Origin: an uncultured Chryseobacterium sp.
Lineage (GTDB): Bacteria > Bacteroidota > Bacteroidia > Flavobacteriales > Weeksellaceae
DNA length: 64,000 nucleotides
NCBI GenBank assembly: GCA_913774355.1
Contig: CAJYGB010000004.1
Location: 1 to 64,000 of the forward strand
Reading direction: 5' to 3'
Both the position numbers and the translations under genes were made by a program. Below the pieces are notes generated by a model. It did no database searches. It was not told the origin of the DNA and saw only the letters and a program-made list of their open reading frames with translations. Positions 22,657 through 32,678 of the stretch are shown here, piece after piece; positions within the stretch are counted from its first letter, which is position 1, and each line of letters opens with the position of its first letter.

Positions 22657-24909
22657 TTATTCCCTGTTTTTCACAAGTACCCAGCCATGGTAAGAGGTTG
22701 GAGTATTATTTTTGTCGTTTTCAGTCCAGGTGATCGTATACCAGTAGGTTCCTGTCAGTATTTTTTTTCCGCCAGAAGTTCCGTCCCATTTGAAGTTTCT
22801 GATTTTATTCGCTTCATAAAGTTTGTTTCCATATCGGTCATATACTGTAAACACAAGATCTTTTTTGTAGGCTAAAGCTGAATAATCAATTACATCGTTT
22901 ACATTATCGCCATTTGGTGTAATGGCATTGATGAGATTAGGAACGGTAATCTGAATATGGATTGGTGTACAGTTGTAGGAGTCTTTTACATAAACTGTTA
23001 CTTCGCCTCTTGTAAGTCCTGTAAATACATTGGAATCCTGCCATTTTACTCCGTCAAGAGAATATTGGAAAGGTCCCTTTCCACCTTTTACATTTACTGT
23101 AATGGTCGTATTGTTGATATCGATGCTTGAAATAACCGGTTGGCTGGCCGGATTTACTTTTACGGTCTGCAAAGTGATGCATCTTCCTGTTTTTAATTGT
23201 ACCCAATATTGCCCCGGAGGTATGTTCTGGATAGATTGTGTCGTTGCTCCTGTACTCCACAAATAGCTGTCGAATCCAGGTCCGGCGTCAAGGTTGGTTT
23301 TAGCATCAATACAGATGATTTTATCCTTTAAAACGGAAGAATAAATCGGTGGTAAAACTTTAAGTGTAATTTTTACGATCACAAAGCAATTCGCAACATT
23401 GGTAATTCTTACGTACGCGGTAGAAGATGGTGCAATGTAAGCCGTTGGATTCAGGATCTCATTTGTTCCTGCAAGGGCGTCGGCCTGTGTTTTAAAATAT
23501 CTCTTCGTAACTCCGGTGGCCGATGTTACATTCGCCTGGGTAAGATTGAATAATGCGGTCGTTGGTGCTACATCAATATAACACGATTCTATGGTCGCAT
23601 CCTGAGAGGCAATCTGCGGATAGAATGCCAGTGTGATAGGTGCCGAACCCTGGCATCCCTGAGGCGTTGTTACTTTTACATAAACAGTTCCGGCTGCAGA
23701 AATATAAGCGGTCGGGTTTGTAATTTCAGGGGTTCCTGCATTAAGATTAGCCATAGTGGCATAAAACTTTTTGGTAGAACCGGCTGGCTCGTTCACGTTG
23801 GCGAGCGTAAGATTATAAGTTGCTGTTCCTGCGTTATTGTTATTACACTCGGTAAGGGTAGCAGGTGTTGCCGTAAACGGAGACAATGTTAATTGGATTT
23901 TTCCGTCGGGATTATCACACAGAAGTCCGGAATTATCTTTAATTCTTACCGAAACAGTCGTATTGCCGCTGAACTGGAAGTTCGCAGGATTCGTAATCGG
24001 TGTTCCGCCAACGCTGTATGTGAAGGTATAGTTCGCCGGATTGCTTACAAACTGACTCTGGAATGTCGTTAGGTTGATGGTTCCCTGTCCTGTGGACGGA
24101 TTCGGGCATACGCTTGCCGATACGCTTGTCTGGTTAATGGCAACCTTATCGGTAAATATTTTTGCATTTTTAATAGAATGTCTCGCACTGGCCGCCCCGG
24201 TAGATGCGGAGAATCCGAAATATCCCTGTGTCATTCCGACAGCTGAGCCGGAAGGTGCAAAAGACTGGTTCACTACCGTATTCCCGTCAATTTTGATGCT
24301 GATGATCCAGTTGGCAGGGATAGCAGGATCTACCTGTCCCAATACTTCAACGTGCTTGTAGGTTGCTCCTACAAAAGGCTGTGTCGGGTTAAGATCCGGT
24401 GTGTGGAATGTACTTCCGGGTGTATTGTTAAATTCAATATTTGATCCTGCAGTATTGTTGGTTCCGTACAGAACATGCACTTTGCTCATCTGTGCCTCGG
24501 TGCTGTTGTTAAAGATGTCGAATCCTACCATCAGCCCGGTAGAGTTGGCGGGAATCCCTAAACCGCCTCCTGCAGTATAGGCAGCGGGAGGATTGGCAAG
24601 ATACCAGAAAGCGAAGCCGTCGCCGCGTCCGTAGCTGGTAGTTCCGTTTCCATCGATCCTGAAATCGAATTCCACTCTCCATTTGTCGCAGAATTTCAGG
24701 TTGATGGGTGCATTGAGTTTGATGCCTCCTACCTGGGAAATCTGGTCGGCAGTAAGCTGAATGAAGTCGCCGTTAACAACTGCAGACGGAACTATATCCC
24801 ATCCTGTGGTTACGACGGGATTTCCTGCCAGCTGATAGGTCTGAGCTGAGGATTTTCCTACCAAGCAGGATAAGAGCAGGATAAAACAAGCCAATAGTTT
24901 TTTATTCAT
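22657..24909 (-). CDS. Secreted lectin-like protein with T9SS type B sorting domain (2)
   Basis: 750 residues with the same order as its neighbour: signal peptide, L-type-lectin-like domain (FDFRIDGNGTTSYGRGDGFA), three cysteine-containing repeats (ECNNNNAGTATYNLT, ESCYIDVAPTTALF), the segment LDAGPGFDSYLWSTGATTQS and the sorting domain AITPNGDNVNDVIDYSAL. The two proteins align over their whole length, so they stem from tandem duplication. A -7 box (TATCTTTG, minus strand 24938-24945) marks its own promoter. Confidence 0.88.
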   Translation of the reverse strand: MNKKLLACFILLLSCLVGKSSAQTYQLAGNPVVTTGWDIVPSAVVNGDFIQLTADQISQVGGIKLNAPINLKFCDKWRVEFDFRIDGNGTTSYGRGDGFAFWYLANPPAAYTAGGGLGIPANSTGLMVGFDIFNNSTEAQMSKVHVLYGTNNTAGSNIEFNNTPGSTFHTPDLNPTQPFVGATYKHVEVLGQVDPAIPANWIISIKIDGNTVVNQSFAPSGSAVGMTQGYFGFSASTGAASARHSIKNAKIFTDKVAINQTSVSASVCPNPSTGQGTINLTTFQSQFVSNPANYTFTYSVGGTPITNPANFQFSGNTTVSVRIKDNSGLLCDNPDGKIQLTLSPFTATPATLTECNNNNAGTATYNLTLANVNEPAGSTKKFYATMANLNAGTPEITNPTAYISAAGTVYVKVTTPQGCQGSAPITLAFYPQIASQDATIESCYIDVAPTTALFNLTQANVTSATGVTKRYFKTQADALAGTNEILNPTAYIAPSSTAYVRITNVANCFVIVKITLKVLPPIYSSVLKDKIICIDAKTNLDAGPGFDSYLWSTGATTQSIQNIPPGQYWVQLKTGRCITLQTVKVNPASQPVISSIDINNTTITVNVKGGKGPFQYSLDGVKWQDSNVFTGLTRGEVTVYVKDSYNCTPIHIQITVPNLINAITPNGDNVNDVIDYSALAYKKDLVFTVYDRYGNKLYEANKIRNFKWDGTSGGKKILTGTYWYTITWTENDKNNTPTSYHGWVLVKNRE

Positions 24910-25071
24910 ATATTATGATACTTAAAATTAGACTTGTCAAAGATATTAAATCCCAAGCAATAAATGCATATTCAATGTTAATTTTGCCGGAAATGAAGGC
25001 TATTCATCAAAAAATGATAAGTTTAAAAGGTAAATAGTGAAAATTTTTGATCGGCGTAGTATTGGAAAGGG

Positions 25072-25548
25072 TCAGAATAAAGTGTTGTTTTCCAGGCTTT
25101 CGAAATAGTGATCTACTTCCAGGTCCGGAGAAGCAGCGGCGGTTACAGCCAGTTTATCGCACAGCTCATTTTCAAAGTGTCCTGCATGGCCTTTAATCCA
25201 GTGCATTTTGGGCTTATGGAGGTTGTATAAGCTAACGAATTTCTGCCAGAGATCAGGGTTTTTTACATTTTTCCAGCCACGCCTGATCCATCCGGCCAGC
25301 CAGTTTTGATTGATGGCATCCGCAACATATTTACTGTCGGTGTATACATGGATATCATTATCGGGAGATTTTAGTTTTTCCAGCGCTGTGATGACGGCCA
25401 GAAGTTCCATCCTATTGTTGGTCGTTTTCCTGAAGCCTTTGGAAAATGTTTTCTGGTAATTTTTTTCGGGTACGCGCATAAGGATTCCATATCCGCCTTT
25501 TCCGGGATTTCCGCTGCATGCTCCGTCGGTGTATATTTCAATTCTCAT
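25072..25548 (-). CDS. rnhA: Ribonuclease HI
   Basis: 158 residues, normal for RNase HI. Catalytic carboxylates appear in IYTDGACSGNPG (Asp 8), NRMELLAVITAL, VYTDSKYV and the final acidic segment after WIKGHAGHFENELCD. It cleaves RNA in RNA-DNA hybrids during replication and R-loop removal. It lies 60 bases downstream of dnaB on the same strand, a sensible functional pairing. Confidence 0.95.
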   Translation of the reverse strand: MRIEIYTDGACSGNPGKGGYGILMRVPEKNYQKTFSKGFRKTTNNRMELLAVITALEKLKSPDNDIHVYTDSKYVADAINQNWLAGWIRRGWKNVKNPDLWQKFVSLYNLHKPKMHWIKGHAGHFENELCDKLAVTAAASPDLEVDHYFESLENNTLF

Positions 25549-25609
25549 GTCAGGTTGAGATCAGGGCTCAGATTTAGTTTAAGATTCAGGAAGATTTAGC
25601 CTTAATTTT

Positions 25610-27208
25610 TTAAAAAGGAAAATCATCGTCATCATCAAAATCATTCATGGAAGATCCTGAAAGTTTTGAGCTGTCCGGCAGATCAAATGCGGCACCCGGC
25701 TGGATAGTGGTTTTAATCTTATCGAAACCGCTCGGCTCTCCCAACAATCCGCCATTAGAGCTGTAGCCCATCGATCCGCCGCCTCCGTCGAATGCCATTT
25801 CGATATCGGCAAATTTTGCAAAATGTTTAAGGAAGGATAGACGCACATCGGCAGTAGCCCCGTTCCTGTGCTTGGCGATGATAAGCTCAGCCTGGTTTTC
25901 CGTTGAGGTTTCCTGTCCTTCTTCATCATTATCCCATACGGTAATCTTATAATATTCCGGTCTGAAGATGAAGGATACGATATCCGCATCCTGCTCAATA
26001 GCTCCGGATTCCCTCAGATCGGAAAGCTGCGGCCTTTTTCCGGGACGGGTTTCCACACTTCGCGAAAGCTGGGAAAGTGCAATTACGGGAACATTCAGTT
26101 CTTTGGCAATGGCCTTTAATGATCGGGAAATCATGGAGATTTCCTGTTCCCGGTTTCCTGCTCCTTTTCCGCCACCTCCGGCAGTCATCAGCTGAAGGTA
26201 ATCGACCATGATGATCTTTACCCCATGCTGCATCACCAGTCTCCGGCACTTCGCGCGGAAGTCGAAGATCGAAAGGGAGGGCGTTTCGTCGATATATAAA
26301 GGCGCATTTTCGAGTTCGGATACATTGGAGAATAGCCTTTGCCATTCTTCATCATCGAGTGTTCCTTTTCTCAGTTTTTCTGATGAAATTCTCGTTTCGG
26401 AAGCGATCATCCTCGTGATCAGCTGTACCGAAGCCATCTCGAGTGAAAATAAAGCCATCGGGATTTTATGTCCTACGGCTATATTTCGGGCCATGGAAAG
26501 AAGAAAAGCCGTTTTCCCCATCGCCGGACGTGCCGCAATGATGATCAGGTCGGAATTCTGCCAGCCCCCGGTTTCTTTATCCACATCCCGGAATCCCGAA
26601 GGTACTCCGGAAAGACCTTCTTTATCCTTCAGTGATTTAATGGTATCTATAGCCTGTTTTACCAATGAATTCGCCGTGTCGAATCCCTTTTTAATGGTAC
26701 CGTTGGTGATCTCAAAAAAAGATTGCTCTGCTTTATCCAGCAGTTCAAAAACATCAGTGGATTCTTTATAGGAAGCATCAATCACATTGGCGGAAACATT
26801 AATAAGGCTTCTTAAAATATATTTTTCAAGGATTACCCGTACGTGGTATTCGATATGGGCGGATGAGCTTACGCCCATCGTCAGATCGATAATGTAGCTG
26901 TCGCCGCCCGCCAGATTCAGTTTGTCTTCTTTTTTCAAAGCCTGAATGATGGTCATTAAATCCACCGGCTGATTGCCTTCATACAATTTTAAGATGGTAG
27001 AAAAAATCACCTGGTGTCTCGGATCATAAAAAACTTCCGGTGTAAGCAGATCGATGGAATGATCAAGCCCTTTTTTGTCAATCAAAAAGGTTCCGATGAC
27101 CAGTCTTTCGAAATCCAGAGCGTTGGGAGGCATCTTCCCATCGGCAATAGAGAGTTCTTTTGCAAAATTTCCGTTCGTCAAGGTAGATAATGTTTCTTTC
27201 TGCGCCAT
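25610..27208 (-). CDS. dnaB: Replicative DNA helicase
   Basis: 532 residues. The N-terminal DnaB domain (PPNALDFERLVIGTFL onward) is followed by the RecA-like ATPase with Walker A ARPAMGKTAFLL, Walker B IIMVDYLQLM and SDLRESGAIEQDADIV. The glycine- and acidic-rich C-terminal tail (MNDFDDDDDFPF) resembles SSB-type protein-interaction tails. It unwinds DNA at the replication fork as a hexamer. No intein is present. A -7 box lies 9 bases before the ATG. Confidence 0.96.
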   Translation of the reverse strand: MAQKETLSTLTNGNFAKELSIADGKMPPNALDFERLVIGTFLIDKKGLDHSIDLLTPEVFYDPRHQVIFSTILKLYEGNQPVDLMTIIQALKKEDKLNLAGGDSYIIDLTMGVSSSAHIEYHVRVILEKYILRSLINVSANVIDASYKESTDVFELLDKAEQSFFEITNGTIKKGFDTANSLVKQAIDTIKSLKDKEGLSGVPSGFRDVDKETGGWQNSDLIIIAARPAMGKTAFLLSMARNIAVGHKIPMALFSLEMASVQLITRMIASETRISSEKLRKGTLDDEEWQRLFSNVSELENAPLYIDETPSLSIFDFRAKCRRLVMQHGVKIIMVDYLQLMTAGGGGKGAGNREQEISMISRSLKAIAKELNVPVIALSQLSRSVETRPGKRPQLSDLRESGAIEQDADIVSFIFRPEYYKITVWDNDEEGQETSTENQAELIIAKHRNGATADVRLSFLKHFAKFADIEMAFDGGGGSMGYSSNGGLLGEPSGFDKIKTTIQPGAAFDLPDSSKLSGSSMNDFDDDDDFPF

Positions 27209-27216
27209 AGTTCTGC

Positions 27217-27224
27217 AAAGATAG
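27217..27224 (-). promoter_or_regulatory. -7 promoter box of dnaB
   Basis: Minus-strand TATCTTTG, matching TAnnTTTG, just upstream of the dnaB ATG at 27208; the transcript leader would be very short. Confidence 0.5.
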
Positions 27225-27324
27225 TTTTTTTGAAAATCAATTAAAAAATAGTATTCAACAATTTATAAACACAATTTTGTCCGGGTTTATTGTATCAGAG
27301 AGGTTGCGATGATGTGTATAAAAA

Positions 27325-27348
27325 AATCACCCCAAAATGAGGTGATTC
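27325..27348 (-). terminator. Terminator of T9SS type B gene 3
   Basis: AATCACC/GGTGATT stem with a T run on the minus strand, 28 bases after the stop at 27376. Confidence 0.7.
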
Positions 27349-27375
27349 GTTTAGTTGAAATTAAATGAATTTCTT

Positions 27376-29730
27376 TTAGTTGATATTTTTTACCAATACC
27401 CATCCGCTGTATTTGGTTTCGGTATTGTTTTTATCATTTTCATTCCATGTAATCGTGTACCAGTAAGTTCCGGTTACGATTTTTTTACCGTTGGAAGTTC
27501 CGTCCCAGGTATAATTTCTGATTTTATCCGCTTTATAGATCATGTTTCCATATCGGTCATAAACTGTGAAAACAAGGTTTTTCTTATAAGCCAAAGCTGA
27601 ATAATCGATATAATCGTTTTTGTTATCCCCATTCGGTGTAATGGCATTCAGAAGGTTTGGAACCGTTACCTGAACACTGATCGGATTACAATTGTAAGAA
27701 TCTCTTACGTATACCTTGTTTTCGCCTCTCGGAAGACCTGTGAAAACATTGGAATCCTGCCAGTTGGTACCATCCAGTGAATATTGATAAGGGCCTTTGC
27801 CACCGTTAGCCGTTATGGTGAATGAATCATTATTGATTTCAATGTTGGTAATTACAGGCTGAGCTGAAGCATTTACTTTCACTTCCTGCAGTGTCCAGCA
27901 TTTTCCTGTTTTCAGTTTTACCCAATACGCTCCGGCTGCAACATTCGTAATCGATGGGGTCGTTGCACCGGTGCTCCATTCGTAAGCATCAAATCCCGGA
28001 CCTGCATCCAGTGTTGTTTTATTTTCAATACAGATAATTTTATCTTTCAAAACGTTTGACTTTACAGGAGGCAGAACTTTCAGGCTAATTTTGGCAATTC
28101 CATAACAGTTTTGTATGCTGGTCACCCTTACATAGACAACGCCTGTTGTTGAGATATAAGCAGCCGCGTTTAAGATTTCATTGGTTCCCGCAAGAGCATC
28201 GGCCATGGTCTTGAAATATTTTTTTGTAACGCTGGTCTGAGAAGTTACATTTACCTGGGTCAGGTTGAATGCAGCACTGGTGATATTGGATTCAATGTAA
28301 CATTCTTCCACGCTGGCATCATTTACGGCCACTGCAGGATAAAACTCCAGTTTGATCTGGTTGTATCCCGTACAACCCTGCGGTGTTCTTACTTTTACAT
28401 ATACTGTTTTTGGTGCAGCAGAAGTGTAAGTTGCAGGATTGGTAATTTCATTGGTTCCTGCATTCAAATCAACAATCGTAGGATAATACTTTTTCGTAAT
28501 GTTGGTAGACGTAGGATAAACGTCGGGTGCCGTCAAATCGAAAACTCCGGTTCCTGCATTGTTATTGTTACAAGCATTTACGGTAGCCGGAACTACAGTA
28601 AGAGGCGGAAGGAACTGTAAGGTAATTTCCCCGGTTCCTACGCATCCTTCACTCGTAACAATTTTCACATATACCTTTTTAGGAGCAGATGCGTATGATG
28701 AAGGTGTGGTGATCTGATTGGTTCCCGCATTAAGATCTGCCATGGTCGGATAATACGTTTTCGTAACATTGGTTGGGCCGTAAACGTTTGCCGAATTCAG
28801 ATCGAAATAACCGATACCGGTATCATCATAATTACATGCCGTTATCGTTGCATTGTTAACCACAATATTTCCTGATCTGAATTTGAATTTCCCGATCTGG
28901 AAGCAGCCGTTTACAGGATTGTTAGGATTTGCGGGATCAGTATATTTGAGTCTGTAATAATAAATGGTAGTTGCATTTACCATAATTGGCGTGGTAATCG
29001 GCGCATTTCCTGTGATCGCATCGTTACTGTTTAAGTGATAGGTTACCGTGAAATTCGGATTACCATTGATGATCCCTGTCGATAATGTACTGAAGTCGAA
29101 CATGGTTGGCAATGCACATTTCAGGATCTCATTCGGATCAGCCGGATTTGCAGCCGGTGCTCCCGGTGTAATGAATGGGTTCGGCGTCAATGCAGGGTCA
29201 GTGAAAGCAGATGTCAGTGAAGCAGTACCTCCCCAGGTTAGTGAAAAAGGTATGGATGCATTGGCGCCGGACCAGTTGTCTACAATAAGATAATAGGTTT
29301 CGCCAGCTATCACATTCATTGCAGGGCTCCATGCACCGCTTGTTGCAGGGAGACCGAGCTGTAATCCCGTCTGGTTGGGTGCCGGTTGTCCGGGTGCATA
29401 ATTACATCGTATCGGAGCACCTTTAGTTCCGCAGGTTACGTTCGGTCCATATACTGCAAAATCATAATCGGCATTATAAGGCGCCGAAGGAGAAATAGTA
29501 AACGTTAACGTTCCGGATGTAGCAATCGTGAACTGGTACCATACGGAATAATGCTCATTTCCGCTTAAACAGCTTCCGTTTGCGCTTACCTGATCGTCAA
29601 CGGTTCCCGAGCCTGTAGGAAAATAAGAAATATCTGAATTTCCGCACACAGGGATTGCCGACACACAATCTGATTGTGAGAACAGCAATTGCGACAGAAA
29701 TAAGACAGTCAGAAGTATTAGTTTCTTCAT
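27376..29730 (-). CDS. Large secreted protein with T9SS type B sorting domain (3)
   Basis: 784 residues. Signal peptide (1-18), then an N-terminal module different from genes 1 and 2: SDCVSAIPVCGNSDISYFPT, HYSVWYQFTIATSGTLTFTI and YYLIVDNWSG suggest a jelly-roll domain of the PPC/CUB type. Four CNNNNAG-like repeats follow, one more than in gene 4. The second half, from KDKIICIE to the sorting domain (AITPNGDNKNDYIDYSAL), is nearly the same as in gene 2. Surface or extracellular location through the type IX system is expected; binding partner unknown. Confidence 0.87.
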   Translation of the reverse strand: MKKLILLTVLFLSQLLFSQSDCVSAIPVCGNSDISYFPTGSGTVDDQVSANGSCLSGNEHYSVWYQFTIATSGTLTFTISPSAPYNADYDFAVYGPNVTCGTKGAPIRCNYAPGQPAPNQTGLQLGLPATSGAWSPAMNVIAGETYYLIVDNWSGANASIPFSLTWGGTASLTSAFTDPALTPNPFITPGAPAANPADPNEILKCALPTMFDFSTLSTGIINGNPNFTVTYHLNSNDAITGNAPITTPIMVNATTIYYYRLKYTDPANPNNPVNGCFQIGKFKFRSGNIVVNNATITACNYDDTGIGYFDLNSANVYGPTNVTKTYYPTMADLNAGTNQITTPSSYASAPKKVYVKIVTSEGCVGTGEITLQFLPPLTVVPATVNACNNNNAGTGVFDLTAPDVYPTSTNITKKYYPTIVDLNAGTNEITNPATYTSAAPKTVYVKVRTPQGCTGYNQIKLEFYPAVAVNDASVEECYIESNITSAAFNLTQVNVTSQTSVTKKYFKTMADALAGTNEILNAAAYISTTGVVYVRVTSIQNCYGIAKISLKVLPPVKSNVLKDKIICIENKTTLDAGPGFDAYEWSTGATTPSITNVAAGAYWVKLKTGKCWTLQEVKVNASAQPVITNIEINNDSFTITANGGKGPYQYSLDGTNWQDSNVFTGLPRGENKVYVRDSYNCNPISVQVTVPNLLNAITPNGDNKNDYIDYSALAYKKNLVFTVYDRYGNMIYKADKIRNYTWDGTSNGKKIVTGTYWYTITWNENDKNNTETKYSGWVLVKNIN

Positions 29731-29773
29731 GATAACTGATTTTTATATGATTAACTTTCTTTTATTAAATGTG

Positions 29774-29802
29774 AAAAAACCGCTTTTACCAAGCGGTTTT
29801 TT
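29774..29802 (-). terminator. Terminator of T9SS type B gene 4
   Basis: AAAAAACCGCTT/AAGCGGTTTTTT, a perfect 12-bp stem with loop TTACC, 17 bases after the stop at 29820. Confidence 0.85.
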
Positions 29803-29819
29803 CTACTGTCAATAGGTTT

Positions 29820-31910
29820 TTATTCTCTGTTCTTTACCATTACCCATCCGGAGAATTTAAATGGTGTATTCTTTTTATCGTTTTCGTTCCACTCTACGGA
29901 ATACCAGTATGTTCCGGTAGGGACTTTTTTACCTAAGGTTGTTCCGTCCCATTTGTAGCCGTTGGATTTGTCGGCCTGTCCTACTTTTGTGCCGTACCTG
30001 TCATAGATCGTCAAGACTAAGCCTTTCTTACCGGCGAGTGCGGAATAATCAATCACATCATTCACCCCGTCTCCGTTTGGCGTAATAACATTGACTAAGT
30101 TAGGAACTATTACCGTTACTGTAATAGGGTCACAGTCATAATCATCTTTTATATAAATCGTATTGTCGCCTCTCGGAACATTGTTGAATACATTAGAATC
30201 CTGCCATTTAATTCCATCTATCGAGTATTTATACGGTGGTGTCCCTCCGGCAACATTTACGGTTACCGTATTGTTGGTAATATCGATGTTTGATATAACA
30301 GGCTGCTCGGAAGGGTAAACTTTTACTGTCTGTCTTGTGGTACATTCTCCTGTTTTGAGGTCTACCCAATAAGTTCCTACCGATACATTGTTGATGGTCT
30401 GAGATGTTGCTCCGGTGCTCCATTTGTAAGAAGTAAATCCAGGCCCTGCATCCAGCGTGGTAGTATCTTCCATACAGATGATTTTATCTTCCAGCAGGCT
30501 GGAATAAACAGGAGGAAGAACAACCAGTGTCACTTTCGCTACGGTATAACATCCATTGGAATTGGTTACCCTAACGAAAACCACGCCATTAGGGGAAACA
30601 AAAGGTGAAGGCGTTAATATTTCGTTTGTTCCGGCTATGGCATCCGTTAAAGACGGATAATATTTTTTGGTTGCCTGTTGAGAGGTTACCGGTGCAGAAG
30701 TCAGGTCAAATGCTGCGGTTGCAGGGTTTGATGCAATATAGCATGATCTTAGTGTAGCGTTCTGAACGATAACCACAGGAAAGAAGTTCAATGTAATCTT
30801 TGCAATATCCGAACATCCCAGATTGGTTGTTACTTTTGCGTATACATCGCCGCTTGCTGAAACATAAGCCCACGGATTGGTAATTTCATTGGTTCCGTTA
30901 TTTGCATCCGCAATCGTAGGATAATACTTCGTAGTGTACGTATACGCCGGATTTGGCGTGTATAACGTTGTTGTGGTCAGATTAAACGTGGCAACTCCGT
31001 TATTATTGTTGTTACACTCTGTCAGACTTGCATTTATTGTTTTAAACGTAACGTCTTTAAATTTAAAGGCATTGATATTAAAACATTTATTCGTCGGATT
31101 ATTAGGATTCGAAGGGTCCTGATAACGGATGGCGTAATAATATGTATCTGTGGTGTTTACGACGATCGGTGCAGTAATTGCGTTTGTATCGGATAAAGCA
31201 TCGTTGGAGGTTCTGTAATACTTTACAAAGAAATTCGGATTGCCGTTAATGATATTGGCGCTGTTGCTCTGGAAATTGTATAATGCTGTGATATCACAGG
31301 TCTCTATAAGTCTTGGGCTGGATGCAGTCGCTCCGGGAATTCCAATCGGATTAAACGGATTAGGCTGAATCGCAGGATCATTAAATGGTGACGTTAATGT
31401 AGCGGTACCTCCCCAGGTTAATGAGAAAGCCAATGCGGCATTAGCCCCGGACCAGTTGTCTACGATAAGATAATAAGATTCGCCTGCTGTAACATTCAAT
31501 GCAGGACTCCATGCACCGGAATTAGCTGTAAGGCCGATTTGTAATCCTGTCTGGTTAGGAGCTGCCTGTACGCCTGCGTAATTACATCGTATTGGCGCTC
31601 CCTTGGTAGCACACGTTTTATTAGGTCCGTACACAGCGAAATCATAATCGGCATTATAAGGCGCCGAAGGAGAAATGGTAAACGTTAACGTTCCGGACGT
31701 AGCTACTGTAAACTGATACCATACGGAATAATGCTCGTTTGCGCTTAAGCAGCTTCCATTAGCATTTACCTGATCGTCTATGATTCCCGGGCCTGTAGGG
31801 AAATAAGAGATGTCTGAATTTCCACACACAGGAATAGCCGAAACGCAATCGGACTGTGCAAAGAAAATTTGTGAAAGAACGAGTAGTAATATAAGGTAGA
31901 TTTTCTTCAT
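29820..31910 (-). CDS. Large secreted protein with T9SS type B sorting domain (4)
   Basis: 696 residues, paralogue of gene 3 in its N-terminal half (SDCVSAIPVCGNSDISYFPT shared exactly) with one repeat fewer. Its C-terminal half (LEDKIICMEDTTTLDAGPGF, VITPNGDGVNDVIDYSALAG) is closest to gene 1 rather than gene 3. This crossing of similarity suggests domain shuffling or gene conversion among the four. Secreted through type IX and presumably anchored at the surface. Confidence 0.87.
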   Translation of the reverse strand: MKKIYLILLLVLSQIFFAQSDCVSAIPVCGNSDISYFPTGPGIIDDQVNANGSCLSANEHYSVWYQFTVATSGTLTFTISPSAPYNADYDFAVYGPNKTCATKGAPIRCNYAGVQAAPNQTGLQIGLTANSGAWSPALNVTAGESYYLIVDNWSGANAALAFSLTWGGTATLTSPFNDPAIQPNPFNPIGIPGATASSPRLIETCDITALYNFQSNSANIINGNPNFFVKYYRTSNDALSDTNAITAPIVVNTTDTYYYAIRYQDPSNPNNPTNKCFNINAFKFKDVTFKTINASLTECNNNNNGVATFNLTTTTLYTPNPAYTYTTKYYPTIADANNGTNEITNPWAYVSASGDVYAKVTTNLGCSDIAKITLNFFPVVIVQNATLRSCYIASNPATAAFDLTSAPVTSQQATKKYYPSLTDAIAGTNEILTPSPFVSPNGVVFVRVTNSNGCYTVAKVTLVVLPPVYSSLLEDKIICMEDTTTLDAGPGFTSYKWSTGATSQTINNVSVGTYWVDLKTGECTTRQTVKVYPSEQPVISNIDITNNTVTVNVAGGTPPYKYSIDGIKWQDSNVFNNVPRGDNTIYIKDDYDCDPITVTVIVPNLVNVITPNGDGVNDVIDYSALAGKKGLVLTIYDRYGTKVGQADKSNGYKWDGTTLGKKVPTGTYWYSVEWNENDKKNTPFKFSGWVMVKNRE

Positions 31911-31940
31911 AATGATATAGTTTATCTTAATTATGATAAA

Positions 31941-32588
31941 TTATTTAATAATGGAAAGATAGTATTCTATATCTTCCTTCCCCCAGTTTGGATCCAGACT
32001 GGATTTTTTGCTATAAGTTTTAAATTTTCCTGATGCTGAATTGAAATATTTTTTTGCCAATTCTTTATCTCCTCCATTGAATGCAATTTCTCCTTTAATT
32101 ACATCAATTCTTGGATTATTCTTATCTGCGGATGCTGCCTTAGTCAGATATTCATTTGCCTTGGCTAAGTTATCTGCACTACCGGTTGGATTATTTGATG
32201 ATTTTAATACGTAAATTTGGGACAGAAGAATATTTGCTTCCGCATTATTAGGATTTTTTACAAATATTCCACCAATGTATTTTTCCGCTAACGCCGAAGT
32301 TTCATCAATGTTTTGTACGTTGCCTTCCCGCTGAGAGGTAATCTGACCTCTGATTATTGACAAAGCGGTATAATAATAAGCTCGCCAGTCTTCTTTTTTT
32401 GTTTGGGTACCTCTGGCAAGATTATTAACATAAGTAGCAAAATAATCCCTTGATTGCTGGAAGTCTTCAGTTTTTTTTGCAGACTCCAACTTAGTGATCT
32501 GATTTGCTAGGCCTTTTTCATCAGACGATTGAGCAAAAATGCATGTACCCACGGCTAATGAAAAGAAAATAAATAGTTGTTTTATCAT
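31941..32588 (-). CDS. TPR-like secreted protein
   Basis: 215 residues from the ATG at 32588. The longer GTG start at 32609 lies within a -7 box and is rejected. A signal peptide (MIKQLFIFFSLAVGTCIFAQ) precedes helical repeats resembling TPR units (NPNNAEANILLSQIYVLKSS, ANEYLTKAASADKNNPRIDV, GDKELAKKYFNSASGKF). Probably a periplasmic or outer-membrane scaffold; no enzyme motif. It lies 30 bases upstream of T9SS gene 4 on the same strand but with its own promoter, so a link to surface-protein handling is only suggested. Confidence 0.65.
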   Translation of the reverse strand: MIKQLFIFFSLAVGTCIFAQSSDEKGLANQITKLESAKKTEDFQQSRDYFATYVNNLARGTQTKKEDWRAYYYTALSIIRGQITSQREGNVQNIDETSALAEKYIGGIFVKNPNNAEANILLSQIYVLKSSNNPTGSADNLAKANEYLTKAASADKNNPRIDVIKGEIAFNGGDKELAKKYFNSASGKFKTYSKKSSLDPNWGKEDIEYYLSIIK

Positions 32589-32608
32589 GATATAGAATAT
32601 TTTACACA

Positions 32609-32616
32609 CAAATATA
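32609..32616 (-). promoter_or_regulatory. -7 promoter box of the TPR-like gene
   Basis: Minus-strand TATATTTG (TAnnTTTG), 21 bases before the ATG at 32588. It decides the start, because the alternative GTG overlaps the box. Confidence 0.55.
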
Positions 32617-32678
32617 AAAAAATATTAACCTTAATTTAAAACTTTTAAGATTAATTTAATAAAATTGCTTATATTGTC

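Noticed and set aside
20232..31910. Repeated short DNA segments that could suggest a CRISPR or tandem-repeat array
   Set aside because: They are protein-coding repeats of the T9SS type B proteins, spaced by about 75 codons and diverged; no constant repeat/spacer pattern.
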